Assembly: GCF_027942865.1 (NCBI RefSeq)
Contig: NC_134522.1
Location: forward strand, 10,381,849 to 10,445,848
Length of the DNA stretch: 64,000 nucleotides
Direction: 5' to 3'
Source of the DNA: Odontesthes bonariensis
Taxonomy: Eukaryota; Chordata; Actinopteri; Atheriniformes; Atherinopsidae
Positions 20,699 through 32,005 of the stretch are shown piece after piece (the stretch's first letter is position 1; each line of letters begins with the position of its first letter). The position numbers were made by a program, and so were the translations under genes. Below the pieces are notes generated by a model, which worked only from the letters and a program-made list of their open reading frames with translations, was not told the DNA's origin and did no database searches.

Positions 20699-22225
20699 AG
20701 GGATAGTTCGCCTCTTGACATGAAGCTGTATGACATCCCATATTAGCAATATCATTTATGAACATTGAATTATTCCCCGCTGCGTCCTGTGAGCCGAATT
20801 CCAGCTGAGTTTTGGGGTCCACGAAGGTAGTCCGGCTAGTTGGCTGCATGGGGTCAAAAAAATAAAGCGTTTTGCTTCTCAAAAAAATATCCGTTCAAAA
20901 GAGTAATACATTTGCATCACAAAATGTTGTCCAGGAAAAAGTCAGACCTCACATCGCTTGGCGCTATTTTTGCCTCCCTCGATATCAATGCGTCCAATGT
21001 AAAACTGTGCAGACCGAAGAGCAGACCGAGCACTCCCTAGCCACCTAGCGATAGCGGCGGCTGCTGTCACCACTATCATCCACGGTTCTCCGGTCGGGAC
21101 TGTTGAGGAATATAAATATCTGGGAACCATCGTGGGTTGCCAACTGAGGTTCTCTTCCAACACAGAAGGGATCCTGAGGAAGTGTCACCAGAGGATGTAC
21201 CTACTAAGGAAACTGAACTCTTTTTCTGTCAGTCAGAACATCTTGTTGACTTTCTATTACTCATTCATTGAGAGTGTTTTGGCTTTCTCCATATGCATCT
21301 GGTATCACTCCATCACTGTACAGGAAAGGAACCGCCTGCATAACATTGTCAAGGTGTGTTCCAAGATTATTGGACTTTCTGTTCGCCATCTGAACACTGT
21401 GTACGAGCAGCAGGCTAGCAGCCTGGCTCGTCGAATTCTCATGGACCCGACTCATGCTCTGTTTCCGGCATTTGAGAAGCTGCCATCTGGTCGCAGGTTC
21501 CGCTGTCCGGCCTGTAAGACCCAAAGGAGGAGAGCAACCTTTGTTCCCAGTGTCATTCTCCTCTTGAACTCTAAGAAGTCTGAGACAGTGACTCTAACTA
21601 TAACTTAGATCTTCTGTACAATATCTGATGTGCAAAGTACAATATCACCTCGACACTTTAATTACAATCAACGCCTTATCTTATTTATTTGCTAAATATT
21701 TTATTTTACATTGTTTGTTTTTTGTCACCCCCTTCTGTGTTTTGTTGTCATTATGATTCCATTTTCTTGTTCTTCTTTAATGGACCGCTCTTAGCCCTTC
21801 TAATTGCCCTTCGGGGATAAATAAAGTTTTTTCTGATTCTGATTCTGATTCTGATAGCTGCACCTGTTACGGTGTTTACTGCTCGGAAGCAGGGGAGTGC
21901 TCGGTCTGCTCTTCGGTCTGCACAGTTTTACATTGGACGCATTGATATCAAGGGAGGCAAAAATAGCACCAAGCGATGTGAGGTCTGACTTTTTCCTGGA
22001 CAACATTTTGTGATGCAAATGTATTACTCTTTTGAACGGATATTTTTTTGAGAAGCAAAACGCTTTATTTTTTTTACCCCAGCCAACTAGCCGGACCACC
22101 TTCGTGGACCCCAAAACTCAGCTGGAATTCAGCTCACAGGACGCAGCGGGGGGTAAGTCAATGTTCATTAATGATATTGCTAATATGGGATGTCAGCTTC
22201 ATGTCAAAAGAGGCGAACTATCCCT
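20699..22225. mobile_element. Palindromic TTAA-flanked element, copy 1, split by a LINE
   Basis: The ends are AGGGATAGTTCGCCTCTT and its inverse, each directly flanked by TTAA (20695-20698, 22226-22229). TTAA duplications with AGGG ends fit the T2/Kolobok type of non-autonomous element. The two arms of about 350 bp (20699-21055, 21853-22225) are near-complementary, so the element is a fold-back. Short arm ORFs such as QPTSRTTFVDPKTQLEF arise from the palindrome and are not genes. A LINE fragment sits at the tip of the hairpin. Confidence 0.8.
21056..21852 (+). mobile_element. 5'-truncated LINE (end of reverse-transcriptase ORF and tail)
   Basis: The frame 21051-21608 reads GTVEEYKYLGTIVGCQLRF, then QRMYLLRKLNSFSV, FYYSFIESVLAFSICIWY and PSGRRFRCPACKTQRRR, and ends in TAG. 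This is the C-terminal region of a fish L2/CR1-like non-LTR retrotransposon. The 3' tail is GATAAATAAAG followed by TCTGAT repeats. GATAGC at 21050-21055 and again at 21853-21858 looks like the target-site duplication, so the insertion lies inside the palindromic element. Little internal decay is visible. Confidence 0.8.
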
Positions 22226-22299
22226 TTAAACTCATATAGCCAGGACTTAAGCATTGATGTGCAGAGCTTGTTTTGATCCAGTTTTGTCTAGAAATGTTC

Positions 22300-22544
22300 G
22301 AGATGTGGACAATGGAGCTATTCAGCTTTGCTATTTCCCTGCACTTAATTGGTCCGACAAGTTTTAGGAGGAGTGGAGCCGCCACACCACACCTTAACTG
22401 CTTGAGTGGTGAGAAGGCGAGAGAATCGCCCGGCTCCACCCACCACCCCGTTCTGTTGGGAAACGGACTGAGATCCTATCGTTGTTCATCCAAGTCCTGC
22501 GCCACCGCTCCGAGTCTAAATCGCAGTTGTAGCGTCTAAATTCT
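22300..22544 (+). promoter_or_regulatory. Possible promoter and non-coding first exon of the first connexin
   Basis: This 245-bp island between two transposons is not repeat-like and is GC-richer (GGCGAGAGAATCGCCCGGCT). It ends at a good donor, TTCT|GTGAGTATC (22545). Connexin genes usually have a non-coding first exon upstream of a single coding exon. An acceptor could be GATGTAG at 25429. If so, the nested-palindrome transposon lies in this intron. Confidence 0.25.
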
Positions 22545-22722
22545 GTGAGTATCTAAATTTATCCATACAAAGATTAATTTATATGATCTATAAGTCTTTG
22601 ACGTGGATGTAGTGAACGCGCGCAATTACGCACAAAATGAACAAATGTTAAAATCCGTAGCGCAGTCTTTGCAAAGTGAATCGCTAATTTTTGTCGGAGC
22701 TTAAAGTCTTTAGTTTGTCTTA

Positions 22723-25276
22723 GGTGCTGTTTACACATACCCGGGTATTTTGATAAACGAAGACCTTTCCCTTCGTTTGTGCCTTTCGTTTATACACAAA
22801 CGGAGTTTTTTCCTCCGAAAACGAGACATAAAAAAACTCCGGCAAAAGTGGATATTTTTTAAAAACTTCGTTTAGCGTTTGTGTATAAACTGGTTGAAAG
22901 AGACAAAAACGGAGTTTTGGGCAATATCCGCGGTAAAAGACCGATGTCCATTGTTTATCTGGCAAGCATGGAGGTACAAGTAATAGCAGCATTTCTGTTT
23001 TTCAGAGCTATACTCGCTTGTGTGCTTTTGAAAATTAAAGTCATACAATGTATTGACCAACAAAGACGCATTAGGGCTCGGAGGGCAGCAAATGCGGAGC
23101 TTTTGGCAGACAGAGCCCGATAATTTCACCGCCAGCGACGGCGTCTGCTTTTCTCTGGATTAAGCGATCATACTATGCAGATACACACAACTGCATTGTA
23201 ATGTAGACCTAATTATAGCTTCGAAAGTTTGACGTTTATCACGTAAAGACAATTACGTGATAAACATGTATCTGTGCTTGGTATAGGCCTATCTGATGAC
23301 TTTGTAGAGCCCTGTCTTTGGAAATTAGACTGTACTGAATATGATTTAGGCTATTGGTGGATTTTCAATAAAGATATGATAACTTTTGCAACGATCCTCG
23401 TGCTGCATTGTTTTTTATCTGATCTGGGCCCTACATAGTATTTGCTTCCCATGTTTGGATGTGTTTTGCAGTTATCAATCAGTTTTCACCTGCCAAAAAC
23501 TGATTGAAGGCCAAATACAGTTAATGAAAGGTGATTTCTGCCTAAATATGATTTGATCTCATTCAAGAGCTTCATAATATAAACACTAGACCTCACAGGA
23601 CAGCTTGGATTTCTTTTAAAGGACCATTACAACACAAAATGGGCAATTTCACCTGCCAAAAATTGATTGAAGGCCAAATACAGTTAAAGGGAAACTGCGG
23701 TATTTTCAACATTAAGCCTCTTTTCTGAGTCGTCTGCAATGTTTTAGAACCCCCCTCACCGCTTTTTTGATGTTTACTGCTGTCTCCGGTATTTGCCTAA
23801 TTTTGATTCTTCTCAACCTGCTTCAGAATGGCAAGTCATGCGCATGTCCAAGAAGGTCTGTAAAAGCACAATAAACGTCGGTTTTCAAAATAATCAACTC
23901 ACTGGAGTGGTTACTGGTGTGCACTGGTAATCCATATCAAATTTCGTTGCGAAAAGTTGCTTCTGTCGTGTTTTATTTGGGAGCTCGTTCATGCTCGCAC
24001 TATTTTCTTAGCGGTGGCGGAGTAATATCAACGAACATCCGGTACAAAATGTCAAATAAAACACGACAGAAGCAACTTTTCGCAACGAAATTTGATATGG
24101 ATTACCAGTGCACACCAGTAACCACTCCGGTGAGTTGATTATTTTGAAAACCGACGTTTATTGTGCTTTTACAGACCTTCTTGGACATGCGCATGACTTG
24201 CCATTCTGAAGCAGGTTGAGAAGAATCAAAATTAGGCAAATACCGGAGACAGCAGTAAACATTAAAAAAGCGGTGAGGGGGGTTCTAAAACATTGCAGAC
24301 GACTCAGAAAAGAGGCTTAATGTTGAAAATACCGCAGTTTCCCTTTAACTGTATTTGGCCTTCAATCAATTTTTGGCAGGTGAAATTGCCCATTTTGTGT
24401 TGTAATGGTCCTTTAAAAGAAATCCAAGCTGTCCTGAGAGCTCTAGTGTTTATATTATGAAGCTCTTGAATGAGATCAAGTCATATTTAGGTAGAAATCA
24501 CCTTTCATTAACTGTATTTGGCCTTTAATCAATTTTTGGCAGGTGAAATTGCCCATTTTGTGTTGTAATGGCCCTTTAAAATAATTCCAAGCTGTCCTGT
24601 GAGCTCTAGTATTTATATTATGAAGCTTTTGAATGAGATCAAATCATATTTTGGCAGAAATCACCTTTCATTAACTGTATTTGGCCTTCAATCAGTTTTT
24701 GGCAGGTGAAACCTGATTGATAACTGCAAAACACATCCAAACATGGGAAGCAAATACTATGTAGGGCCCAGATCAGATAAAAAACAATGCAGCACAAGGA
24801 TCGTTGCAAAAGTTATCATATCTTTATTGAAAATCCACCAATAGCCTAAATCATATTCAGTACAGTCTAATTTCCAAAGACAGGGCTCTACAAAGTCATC
24901 AGATATACCGAGCACAGATACATGTTTATCACATAATTGTCTTTACGTGATAAACGTCAAACTTTCGAAGCTATAATTAGGTCTACATTACAATGCAGTT
25001 GTGTGTATCTGCATAGTATGATCGCTTAATCCAGAGAAAAGCAGACGGTTTCTCGCTACCACTCAACGGGCTGCTGTGCGCGCTCCCACGGCGGCAAATC
25101 AGATTCTGGCAGACAATCACTTTTTGGCACGACACCGGACTGACTGCGTATTTATGCTGATCAATGTAGACGTGTTTGTTTTTTAAAAACGGGGCTGTGT
25201 GCACCTAGTTATTTTTGCAAACGAAGGTTAGAAAATATGCGTTTATCAAAATACCCGGGTATGTGTAAACAGCACC
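22723..25276. mobile_element. TTA-flanked transposon made of nested palindromes
   Basis: The ends are perfect inverted repeats of at least 35 bp, starting GGTGCTGTTTACACATACCC. TTA flanks both sides (22720-22722, 25277-25279), so a PIF/Harbinger relationship is likely. The left end keeps a small ORF (22881-23123) with RRIRARRAANAELLADRAR. From about 23131 the left half is the inverse of the right half, so most of the 2.55 kb is one giant palindrome. The right arm has two copies of a unit of about 164 bp and the left arm one. A separate TTAA element occupies the exact centre. No transposase gene is left. Confidence 0.7.
23688..24344. mobile_element. Inner palindromic TTAA element at the centre of the larger palindrome
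   Basis: The ends are AGGGAAACTGCGGTATTTTC and its inverse, flanked by TTAA (23684-23687, 24345-24348). Arms of about 292 bp (to 23979, and from 24053) are nearly identical, with a loop of about 73 bp. The end form TTAAAGGGA fits the T2/Kolobok type. It contains no gene. Confidence 0.75.
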
Positions 25277-25519
25277 TTAGTTTTGAAATGTTACCTTAAA
25301 GTTTTATATAAATGTGAATTGATTCGGTAACGACCCAGCTCCACCTCACTTTGTTTCCGTAAGCGTCTCTCTTTCGTGTATCTGTGAGTTAACTGTATTT
25401 TCATTTGTTTGCCTCATGCTGTGATGTAGCTGAAGTTCGTCAGTGCCATTTTAGCTAAGGAGAGCCTCCCCTGTCTTCTATCATCACGGAGAGAAGACAG
25501 ATTGTGAGCAAACCTCGTC

Positions 25520-26311
25520 ATGAACTGGGCATTCCTCCAGGGTCTCCTCAGCGGGGTGAACAAATACTCCACAGCTTTCGGGAGAGTGTGGCTCTCTATT
25601 GTTTTCCTCTTCAGGGTCATGGTGTTTGTTGTAGCAGCGGAGAAGGTCTGGGGAGATGAACAGAAAGACTTCATATGTAACACGGCTCAGCCCGGGTGCC
25701 ACAATGTCTGCTATGACCACTTCTTCCCTTTGTCCCACGTGCGGCTGTGGGCATTGCAGCTCATCTTCGTCACCTGCCCATCATTTCTGGTGGTGATGCA
25801 TGTTGCCTACAGGGAAGAACGAGAAAAAAAACACGCGCTCAAGTACGGTGAGAATTGTGCCCGTCTCTACCAAAACCCTGGGAAAAAGCGTGGAGGCCTT
25901 TGGTGGACATACGTCTTAACACTGATCTTCAAAATAGGTGTCGATACTACCTTTGTCTACCTCCTCTACCACATCTATGAGGGCTACGACTTCCCCTCGC
26001 TCATCAAGTGTGAAGAGAAGCCCTGTCCCAACAAGGTTGACTGCTTCATCGCTCGGCCTACTGAGAAAAGAATATTCACCATCTTCATGGTGGTCACCAG
26101 CTTGGCCTGCATCCTCCTCTCCATCTTTGAAATTCTCTACCTGGTTTGCAAACGCTGCCATGAATGTTTCTCATCAATCCATCGCTCTCACCATGCCATT
26201 ACCACCATACTATCAAGTGGAGGCAACCTAATAGAGTCAAACACTCTAAAGCTGCCACGTAAAAGCACCCCTGAAACACCCGCACCTTCATACAGTGCCG
26301 TCGTATCTTGA
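25520..26311 (+). CDS. Gap junction beta protein, GJB4-like connexin
   Basis: Forms connexin hemichannels and gap junctions in the plasma membrane. One intact coding exon, 263 aa (human GJB4 266). The N terminus [18 protein letters not shown] is nearly that of GJB4. Four membrane helices lie at about residues 21-42, 75-96, 127-149 and 184-206. Loop 1 has the cysteine pattern [12 protein letters not shown] and loop 2 has [12 protein letters not shown], the six cysteines that staple the docking loops. The short cytoplasmic tail ends [11 protein letters not shown]. The GJB3-like gene follows 5.7 kb downstream in the same orientation, as GJB4 and GJB3 do in mammals. The fish symbol (a cx34-type name) is uncertain, so it is left blank. 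Confidence 0.9.
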   Translation: MNWAFLQGLLSGVNKYSTAFGRVWLSIVFLFRVMVFVVAAEKVWGDEQKDFICNTAQPGCHNVCYDHFFPLSHVRLWALQLIFVTCPSFLVVMHVAYREEREKKHALKYGENCARLYQNPGKKRGGLWWTYVLTLIFKIGVDTTFVYLLYHIYEGYDFPSLIKCEEKPCPNKVDCFIARPTEKRIFTIFMVVTSLACILLSIFEILYLVCKRCHECFSSIHRSHHAITTILSSGGNLIESNTLKLPRKSTPETPAPSYSAVVS

Positions 26312-26716
26312 GATACTGAAGCAGAGACTTTATGGAAAAACAAAGACAAGTGAAATGAAAGATGTCTCATTTTACACACAACTTCCTCAAAAGACTTTCT
26401 TCCTTACCGACTAAGTCCCCTCCTGCCAGAGAGTTTTAAGTTCAGGAGATCTATGAGTCATTGATGTGGAATGTGCACAGTTGTGGGTATTTACAGAGAT
26501 TTTTCACAGATGAAAAGTTACAGCCCCTGCAAAGAAAGAATAAAACAGATTTGTGTGTTTCGGTCTCATTTAGTCTTGACTTCAATTACATGAGTCATTC
26601 CTTGGTTTGGCAAGTTTTACAAACACATCTGGTTTCCTGTGTAAGATTTTCCCTGTGCTCAAGCCCAACCTCGAGCTATTTCTGTTATTTCAGTCTGCAC
26701 TGAATCGTCTCCCTAC

Positions 26717-26722
26717 AATAAA
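26717..26722 (+). terminator. Poly(A) signal of the GJB4-like gene
   Basis: AATAAA about 405 bp after the stop codon. Confidence 0.5.
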
Positions 26723-28600
26723 ATGAATGCTGTATGTCTTGTAATTTATCAAAAGGTTTTTAAAGGTTGTGCATGTTACTGTCCATATTTGTGTCATGTT
26801 TTAATGTCTTTCTGTATACTGGCGCAAAGAAGAGGGAATGCAGCTTTGTTAACACAGATGTTTGAAAGAAATCAGGATGTGCATATTTTACAGTGTCGGT
26901 TTGCAACGTGTTAATATTTTTTAATAAATATTTTTGTTTTGAACGTTATTTTTATGAGAACAATTTTGAGAGGTTGATACAAAGCAGCGCACACTGTATT
27001 GATATCAGAATAAACACTGTTAACAGAAAATACACAATAAACCAAATGAAGGTGACTCTTAACAAGAGTAATGTACTTAAGAAAAAAGTAAACCAGCCAC
27101 CCTGTATACAGAAAAAAGGATTCGTTGACTCCACACAATTCCAGTAGTTGGACAAAACACTTCTTTCCTCTTTACTTTTTCCGCATGTTTCATGAGTTTC
27201 TCTTCCTCAACTCCAGTCACACAGATTGGAGCCTTGATTGTTTTGGCTGATTAGTTCTTTGAGGGCAGAGGAGGAGTGTCCCACTCCTTGGTTTGATGCA
27301 TCAGTACTGACGTGTGGCTCCACCCGGCACAGGAATGTGTTAGTGTGCGCAGCTTCTGAATGGCTTGTTACTGTATTTGCACTGCAATGTGTCACAGAAT
27401 AGAGTGAGAGTTGAAGTGTGCTCTGCTGAGGTTTTGAAATACATGTGTTTACATCTACCTTGGAACCACCACCACCACCCAATGAAAGAATGTCGTTAAC
27501 AATACACGGCTAACAAAATATCTTTCTGCAGACTGTGATAGTGGTTAATGGTTTGCAGGCTCTTCTGTTACTGGTTCAGTGGAACCATCGAAGTCTGTTT
27601 CAGACACTGTCCAGTTCAATCTTGAATTAACAAATGTGGTCTGTGGATTGTCTTAGTAACATTCAGGAAATGCTAAGCAACAATGGCAAAGAACAACAAA
27701 AATAATCTTGCTACCTGTCTTAAGTTTCTCGAAGATCTTGTGGACAAGCAAAAAGGCCGATGTAAACATTGTTAGTAGACAGATGAGACAGAAATATGTC
27801 ACGTGGTGGAGTGGTAATATAAAAATCCTGACTTAAAATCAATAGGAATGTTGTGGAAGTATCTAAAATGAGCAATTCATGCGAGGAAACCTATCAACTC
27901 TGAAACTATTCTGTAAGAAGGAATGGGTTTAAATCTTTTTAAGCCAATGTGCACGATTGTTCAATAGTTACCTGAAACATTAAGCTGGTGTCATTTCTGA
28001 ACGAGGGGCCACACCATGTTCTCAGTATGATTTCATGAGGTTAAGTTGAGCTGTGGTTAGAGTTCAACCTGGATTTATTAGTTAATTCGACCACTATCCT
28101 TGTCCCTGAAAACATGCACAGAAACTCGAATTGAGCAACCAACCCAAGTATGTCCATTGACACTAAGCTGTGGACTCAGAAAACATTCAAGACATTCTGC
28201 GGCTGTTAACTTTCTCTGTGGGAGATCATCATACATTATTTATGTGTAACCAAATTAATTGGACAGATGTTGTCTCTAAGCTACTTGAATAATGAGTTTG
28301 TCATGATGCTCGAGTTACAAAATAAAGATTTTTCAATCACAACTATTGATCTGTTCAGTTGTCTGACAACAGAACCGTAAATAAATGTAAATAAGAACAA
28401 CTTTATTGTTAATTCAGCTGTATAAATTCACACTTATGCTTTACTGTTTAAAAAAAAATCTTAAAAAGCTAGAAATTTAGAGCATTAGTTAAACTTTTGA
28501 GTTTAATAGAGTATGTAGATGCAGGAGGCGTATGATCTTCAACTGTATCACCTATCTGTGTTAGTCCTGGTTTGGTAACTTCGATTTCAGTCAGACTAAC
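26723..28600. other. Intergenic DNA with no recognised content
   Basis: Mostly AT-rich single-copy-looking sequence. The open frames here are short, overlapping and lack codon bias or homology that I can see. A short (CCA)n run lies near 27466-27480. Confidence 0.5.
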
Positions 28601-28951
28601 ATGTTTAGTGTTGTAGAGAAAAATGAGTCGGTCATGTCGGGTCAGCCTCTTATGGGGAATTTATTGAACAGACCGTCACAGAGACATTTACATTTTCAGC
28701 ATGCACGGAAATTCCCAATCACCTCAGTTTGTGACAACCTTGTATACCCTTCTCTATCATTCAGTGCGTACATGGCCCAAACCCAATCTCTCTTCCGCAC
28801 TTGCCGTCCGAGGCTGGCGCCTCATTTTCGCCATTATCTAGACAGAGCTCATCCTAACCTCAAACAATATGTATGGTTCGAGCACAACAAAGGACAATGT
28901 GTAATTGGAGCAGTGTCAAGGCTCTCCTCTCCCACATTAGATGCTCTGTAG
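28601..28951 (+). other. Unassigned 116-codon open frame
   Basis: The frame starts MFSVVEKNESVMSGQPLMG and ends SRLSSPTLDAL. It has no motif I recognise, no splice context and no neighbouring UTR features. It directly precedes a LINE-tail-like fragment and may be part of a decayed repeat. Confidence 0.2.
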
Positions 28952-28974
28952 ATTATTATTTTCCCCAATAGCCT

Positions 28975-29085
28975 TATGGTCAAGCCAAGACTCACTAGAG
29001 GGATTATATCTCTGTGCTGGCTGAAGGAGCGACCCAGTGTCACCTTCGAAAGAGCTGGAGTTGGAGCTCCATCCCTTTTAATCTA
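28975..29085 (+). mobile_element. LINE 3'-end-like fragment
   Basis: ACTAGAGGGATTATATCTCT, then a GCTGGCTGAAGGAGCGACCC stretch and GAAAGAGCTGGAG recall the last coding part of a common fish LINE. About 100 bp is recognisable. Confidence 0.35.
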
Positions 29086-30128
29086 GAAAATGTGATTATG
29101 GGTCATATTTATAGACTAACAAGAAACCTTTAAAGAGTTCACAGTTTTTTAAACATCAATAACTGTTGGCCTTGAATATATGAGCAACCTCCTGTCGGTC
29201 CCCTTTGTTTTAATTTGTTTGTCCAACCTGACTGTGAGGATCTGAAAATGATCCAGTAGTAACAGTCATTAGGAGACCGTTCCATCTCTTCTGGGGAATC
29301 AAATCTTTCTTTAGCTTCCTCTCTTCTGGTACATTTCCTTCCTTTCACAAAGCCAGCAGTGAATAGGTTGTGCGCTTGTCCTGTTTTGTCCGTCTTGTTG
29401 AAACTTGCCAGTGGCAGAGGTTTAGTCATTGTGTAGATTTTTTTTCAGGCGTGTCCTCTGCCGACTGCCGGGACCAGTTCTGGAGCCGAGAAGCAACGTT
29501 TTCACCCCTCCCCCCACAATTAAATTTGCTTCTTGTCCACCGAGATCCTCTAATTATGAAAAGTGTAGATGTTGTGTTGGCATACTTGAGCTTAATCCCC
29601 CAAATGACTTTTCTGTAAAGCACAACTGCAGTTGAAGTCTACAAGGTGAAGGATACAAGGCTGGCAGAATTACTTCTGGGTGCCTTGTTCCACAATTCAG
29701 TTTCTCTGTCTATTTCTCTCCTTTTCTTAGAATTTTGGGCTTGGTTTGCAGCTGTTGCTTTTGTGAGCCCCATAGAAATCTTTAGGACCAGGAGCAGAAC
29801 AAATAAACCTGACTTAGCTTGAGAGATGAACTGTGAGTCTTTTATTCTTTCATACTGTGTAAATACTGAACTCAATAGTTATGCAGGAAGGCCTGCGTGT
29901 CCTGGCATGCTGGGTCACAACCCCTGCATTTTGGGCAGGCAAATACACGATATTCCCTCGAAGATTCTGAGTTCAATAAAATGTTCAAATGTATCTGCCA
30001 AGTCTGGCAATCATGAGATTTATCAGTTTGTCTTCTTTTGGCTTTAAAACAGAAACATAGTGGTGACATTTGAATGGAGAAAATGTATCAAGAGAATTAA
30101 CAAACAAGAGGTGTACCGATGTTGAACA

Positions 30129-30195
30129 CACTTATTGTAAGTGGCTTTGGTTAAAAGCGTCTGCAAAATGACCGTAATGTAATGTAATGTAAGAG
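30129..30195 (+). repeat. SINE/L2-type 3' tail with (GTAAT)n
   Basis: AAGTGGCTTTGGTTAAAAGC, GTCTGCAAAATGACC and then GTAATGTAATGTAATGTAA match a tail shared by several fish SINEs and L2-type LINEs (GTCGCTTTGGATAAAAGCGTCTG in consensus). The head of the element is not recognised. The DNA around it (29086-31100) shows nothing else. Confidence 0.5.
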
Positions 30196-31099
30196 AAGGT
30201 GTTTAAGTGGACACAACAGCCACAGCTTATATGATCTGACAGTGAGGATGAGACTGAGAACCCTTGGGTTTTGTGAATTGTGACAGTGTTATTTGAGCAG
30301 AGCAAGAGGCTGAAAAGGTTGGAGGAAATACAACACTCCTTTTTGACTTTTTGTCTTATTAAATAAGATACAGGCGTACATTCATTATGGACGCTGTGTA
30401 ATGAAAGAGGAACAAAAAAAAGAATTTTGTTTTCTTTTTTGGTTACATGGAAATCTCTCAGTAACACACAAACAATCTCCCCACTGATCTTGTTTGGCTC
30501 GAAACACCCCCATCTACCAAAACAACATCGCTCAACCGTTGTCTACTTTTGGCAACTTCTATCAAAAAGAGTCGGAGGACATGAATAACAGCAACAAAAA
30601 AAATATGTATTAAACTTAAGGTGTGCCCGTCTGTTGCGTGCTCTGTTAAGTATCAGGAACAAGTTGAGACAAGGAGGAAACACTGTTTCTGGAAACATGG
30701 AAACAATGACACTGAGCCCCTAATTTTTTAGACTTCCGCATTTTTGATACTCCCATCCACTGGAACATAAAACTAAATCTGCTTTTCAAATTGCAGCAGA
30801 CACTCACAGACACCCTTCAGTATTCCTTGTTTGCCAGATAAAGACAAAAGTGTGGTTTAACCACAAGGCATTTTGGTTTTGGAACTCGGCTCCTTACTTG
30901 ACCGTTCGTTTGTAATCCTTTATCTTAAACCCAACTGAAAGGGACTTGGACATGGAGAGTTTGAACTGTAACAACAATATTTGTATTACCTTCCGACGGT
31001 GGTGTGTGAGTAAGCGAGGGGGAAACAGAGAAGGAGGGGAAAAAAGAACATCTGGGGCAGCTCCAGTCTTTCTTCTTTAACCACACCCACAGGCGCATT

Positions 31100-31243
31100 T
31101 CTCTACGCGGAGCTTCTATACCTGGCGCAGGGAGCAAATCTTTGCGTTTAAGGACCAGCACGATTTAAAAACCAACAATAAGTCAAATTGGATGTACACG
31201 TACTGAGGGAGTGTTTTAAATAGTTATGGATTAATAAATCTTA
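31100..31243 (+). promoter_or_regulatory. Possible non-coding first exon of gjb3
   Basis: A donor-like TTATG|GTAAGTGG occurs at 31244. A good acceptor, CTGCTATTTCCAG, ends at 31935, 70 bp before the gjb3 ATG. An exon ending at 31243 would fit the usual two-exon connexin layout. Its 5' limit is unknown and no clear TATA box was found. Confidence 0.3.
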
Positions 31244-32005
31244 TGGTAAGTGGTAAACTTATTTTAAGATGTCCATTAAGAGTTATGTTTCGCAATGTCT
31301 AAGTTGGCGCTTCAGCCAGTTGGTAATGAATGTTGTCTGAAGTTGTGGTTCGTTGATTGACTGAGTGGACTTTTAAAATATATTTATCATCCAGTTTTTG
31401 TAACGACAAGCTGTCAGTAGAGAGGAAAACCTGTAACGAAAGTGTATCCAAACAGAAATACAATCTAATCCAAACACAAACGGCTCGTGCGTAAAACGCA
31501 ATTTTTTCCCCCTTTCGATGCGTACAAAATCAAGTGAGGTCTCCTTCCCATCTGAACAGATACACAGCCAAAGGGAGATTTATTTTTAAATAAATATTTA
31601 CAGAAAATTAATTAAAGTAATACGACTAAGTACACAACTATGTGGGCGTGTTAAGGTCCAACTTGTTTCCTTTGTGAGCACTTTGGCTTTAGGCCTACAA
31701 ATAACTGTGGTTGTGAATTGATAGTTCCTGGTTGTTGTTGATGAATGAGACGTTTGAGATTCTATTCATTAGATCAATTTTGGAATTTGAGTTGATCTTA
31801 AAAGTCAGTTTGAAAGGGCATTTGTTATTAAAGTAGTGTGAATAAGACACTGCCACTGATGTTGAATGCATAAAAGCATACAGTTCACCAGGCAATAAAA
31901 GCACGGCCACTCATTCTTCCTTCTGCTATTTCCAGGTCTGAAGAGGAGCCTTTACCACCAAGACAATAATTCTAGAGAAGAGATAGTTGACTGCCAGCCA
32001 AGAAC

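Noticed and set aside
20643-22229. Short frames with QPTSRTTF, HKMLSRKKSDLTSLGAIFA and similar on both strands here and at 50520-51254
   Set aside because: The same peptides appear on both strands and in both copies because the element is palindromic; they are repeat translations.
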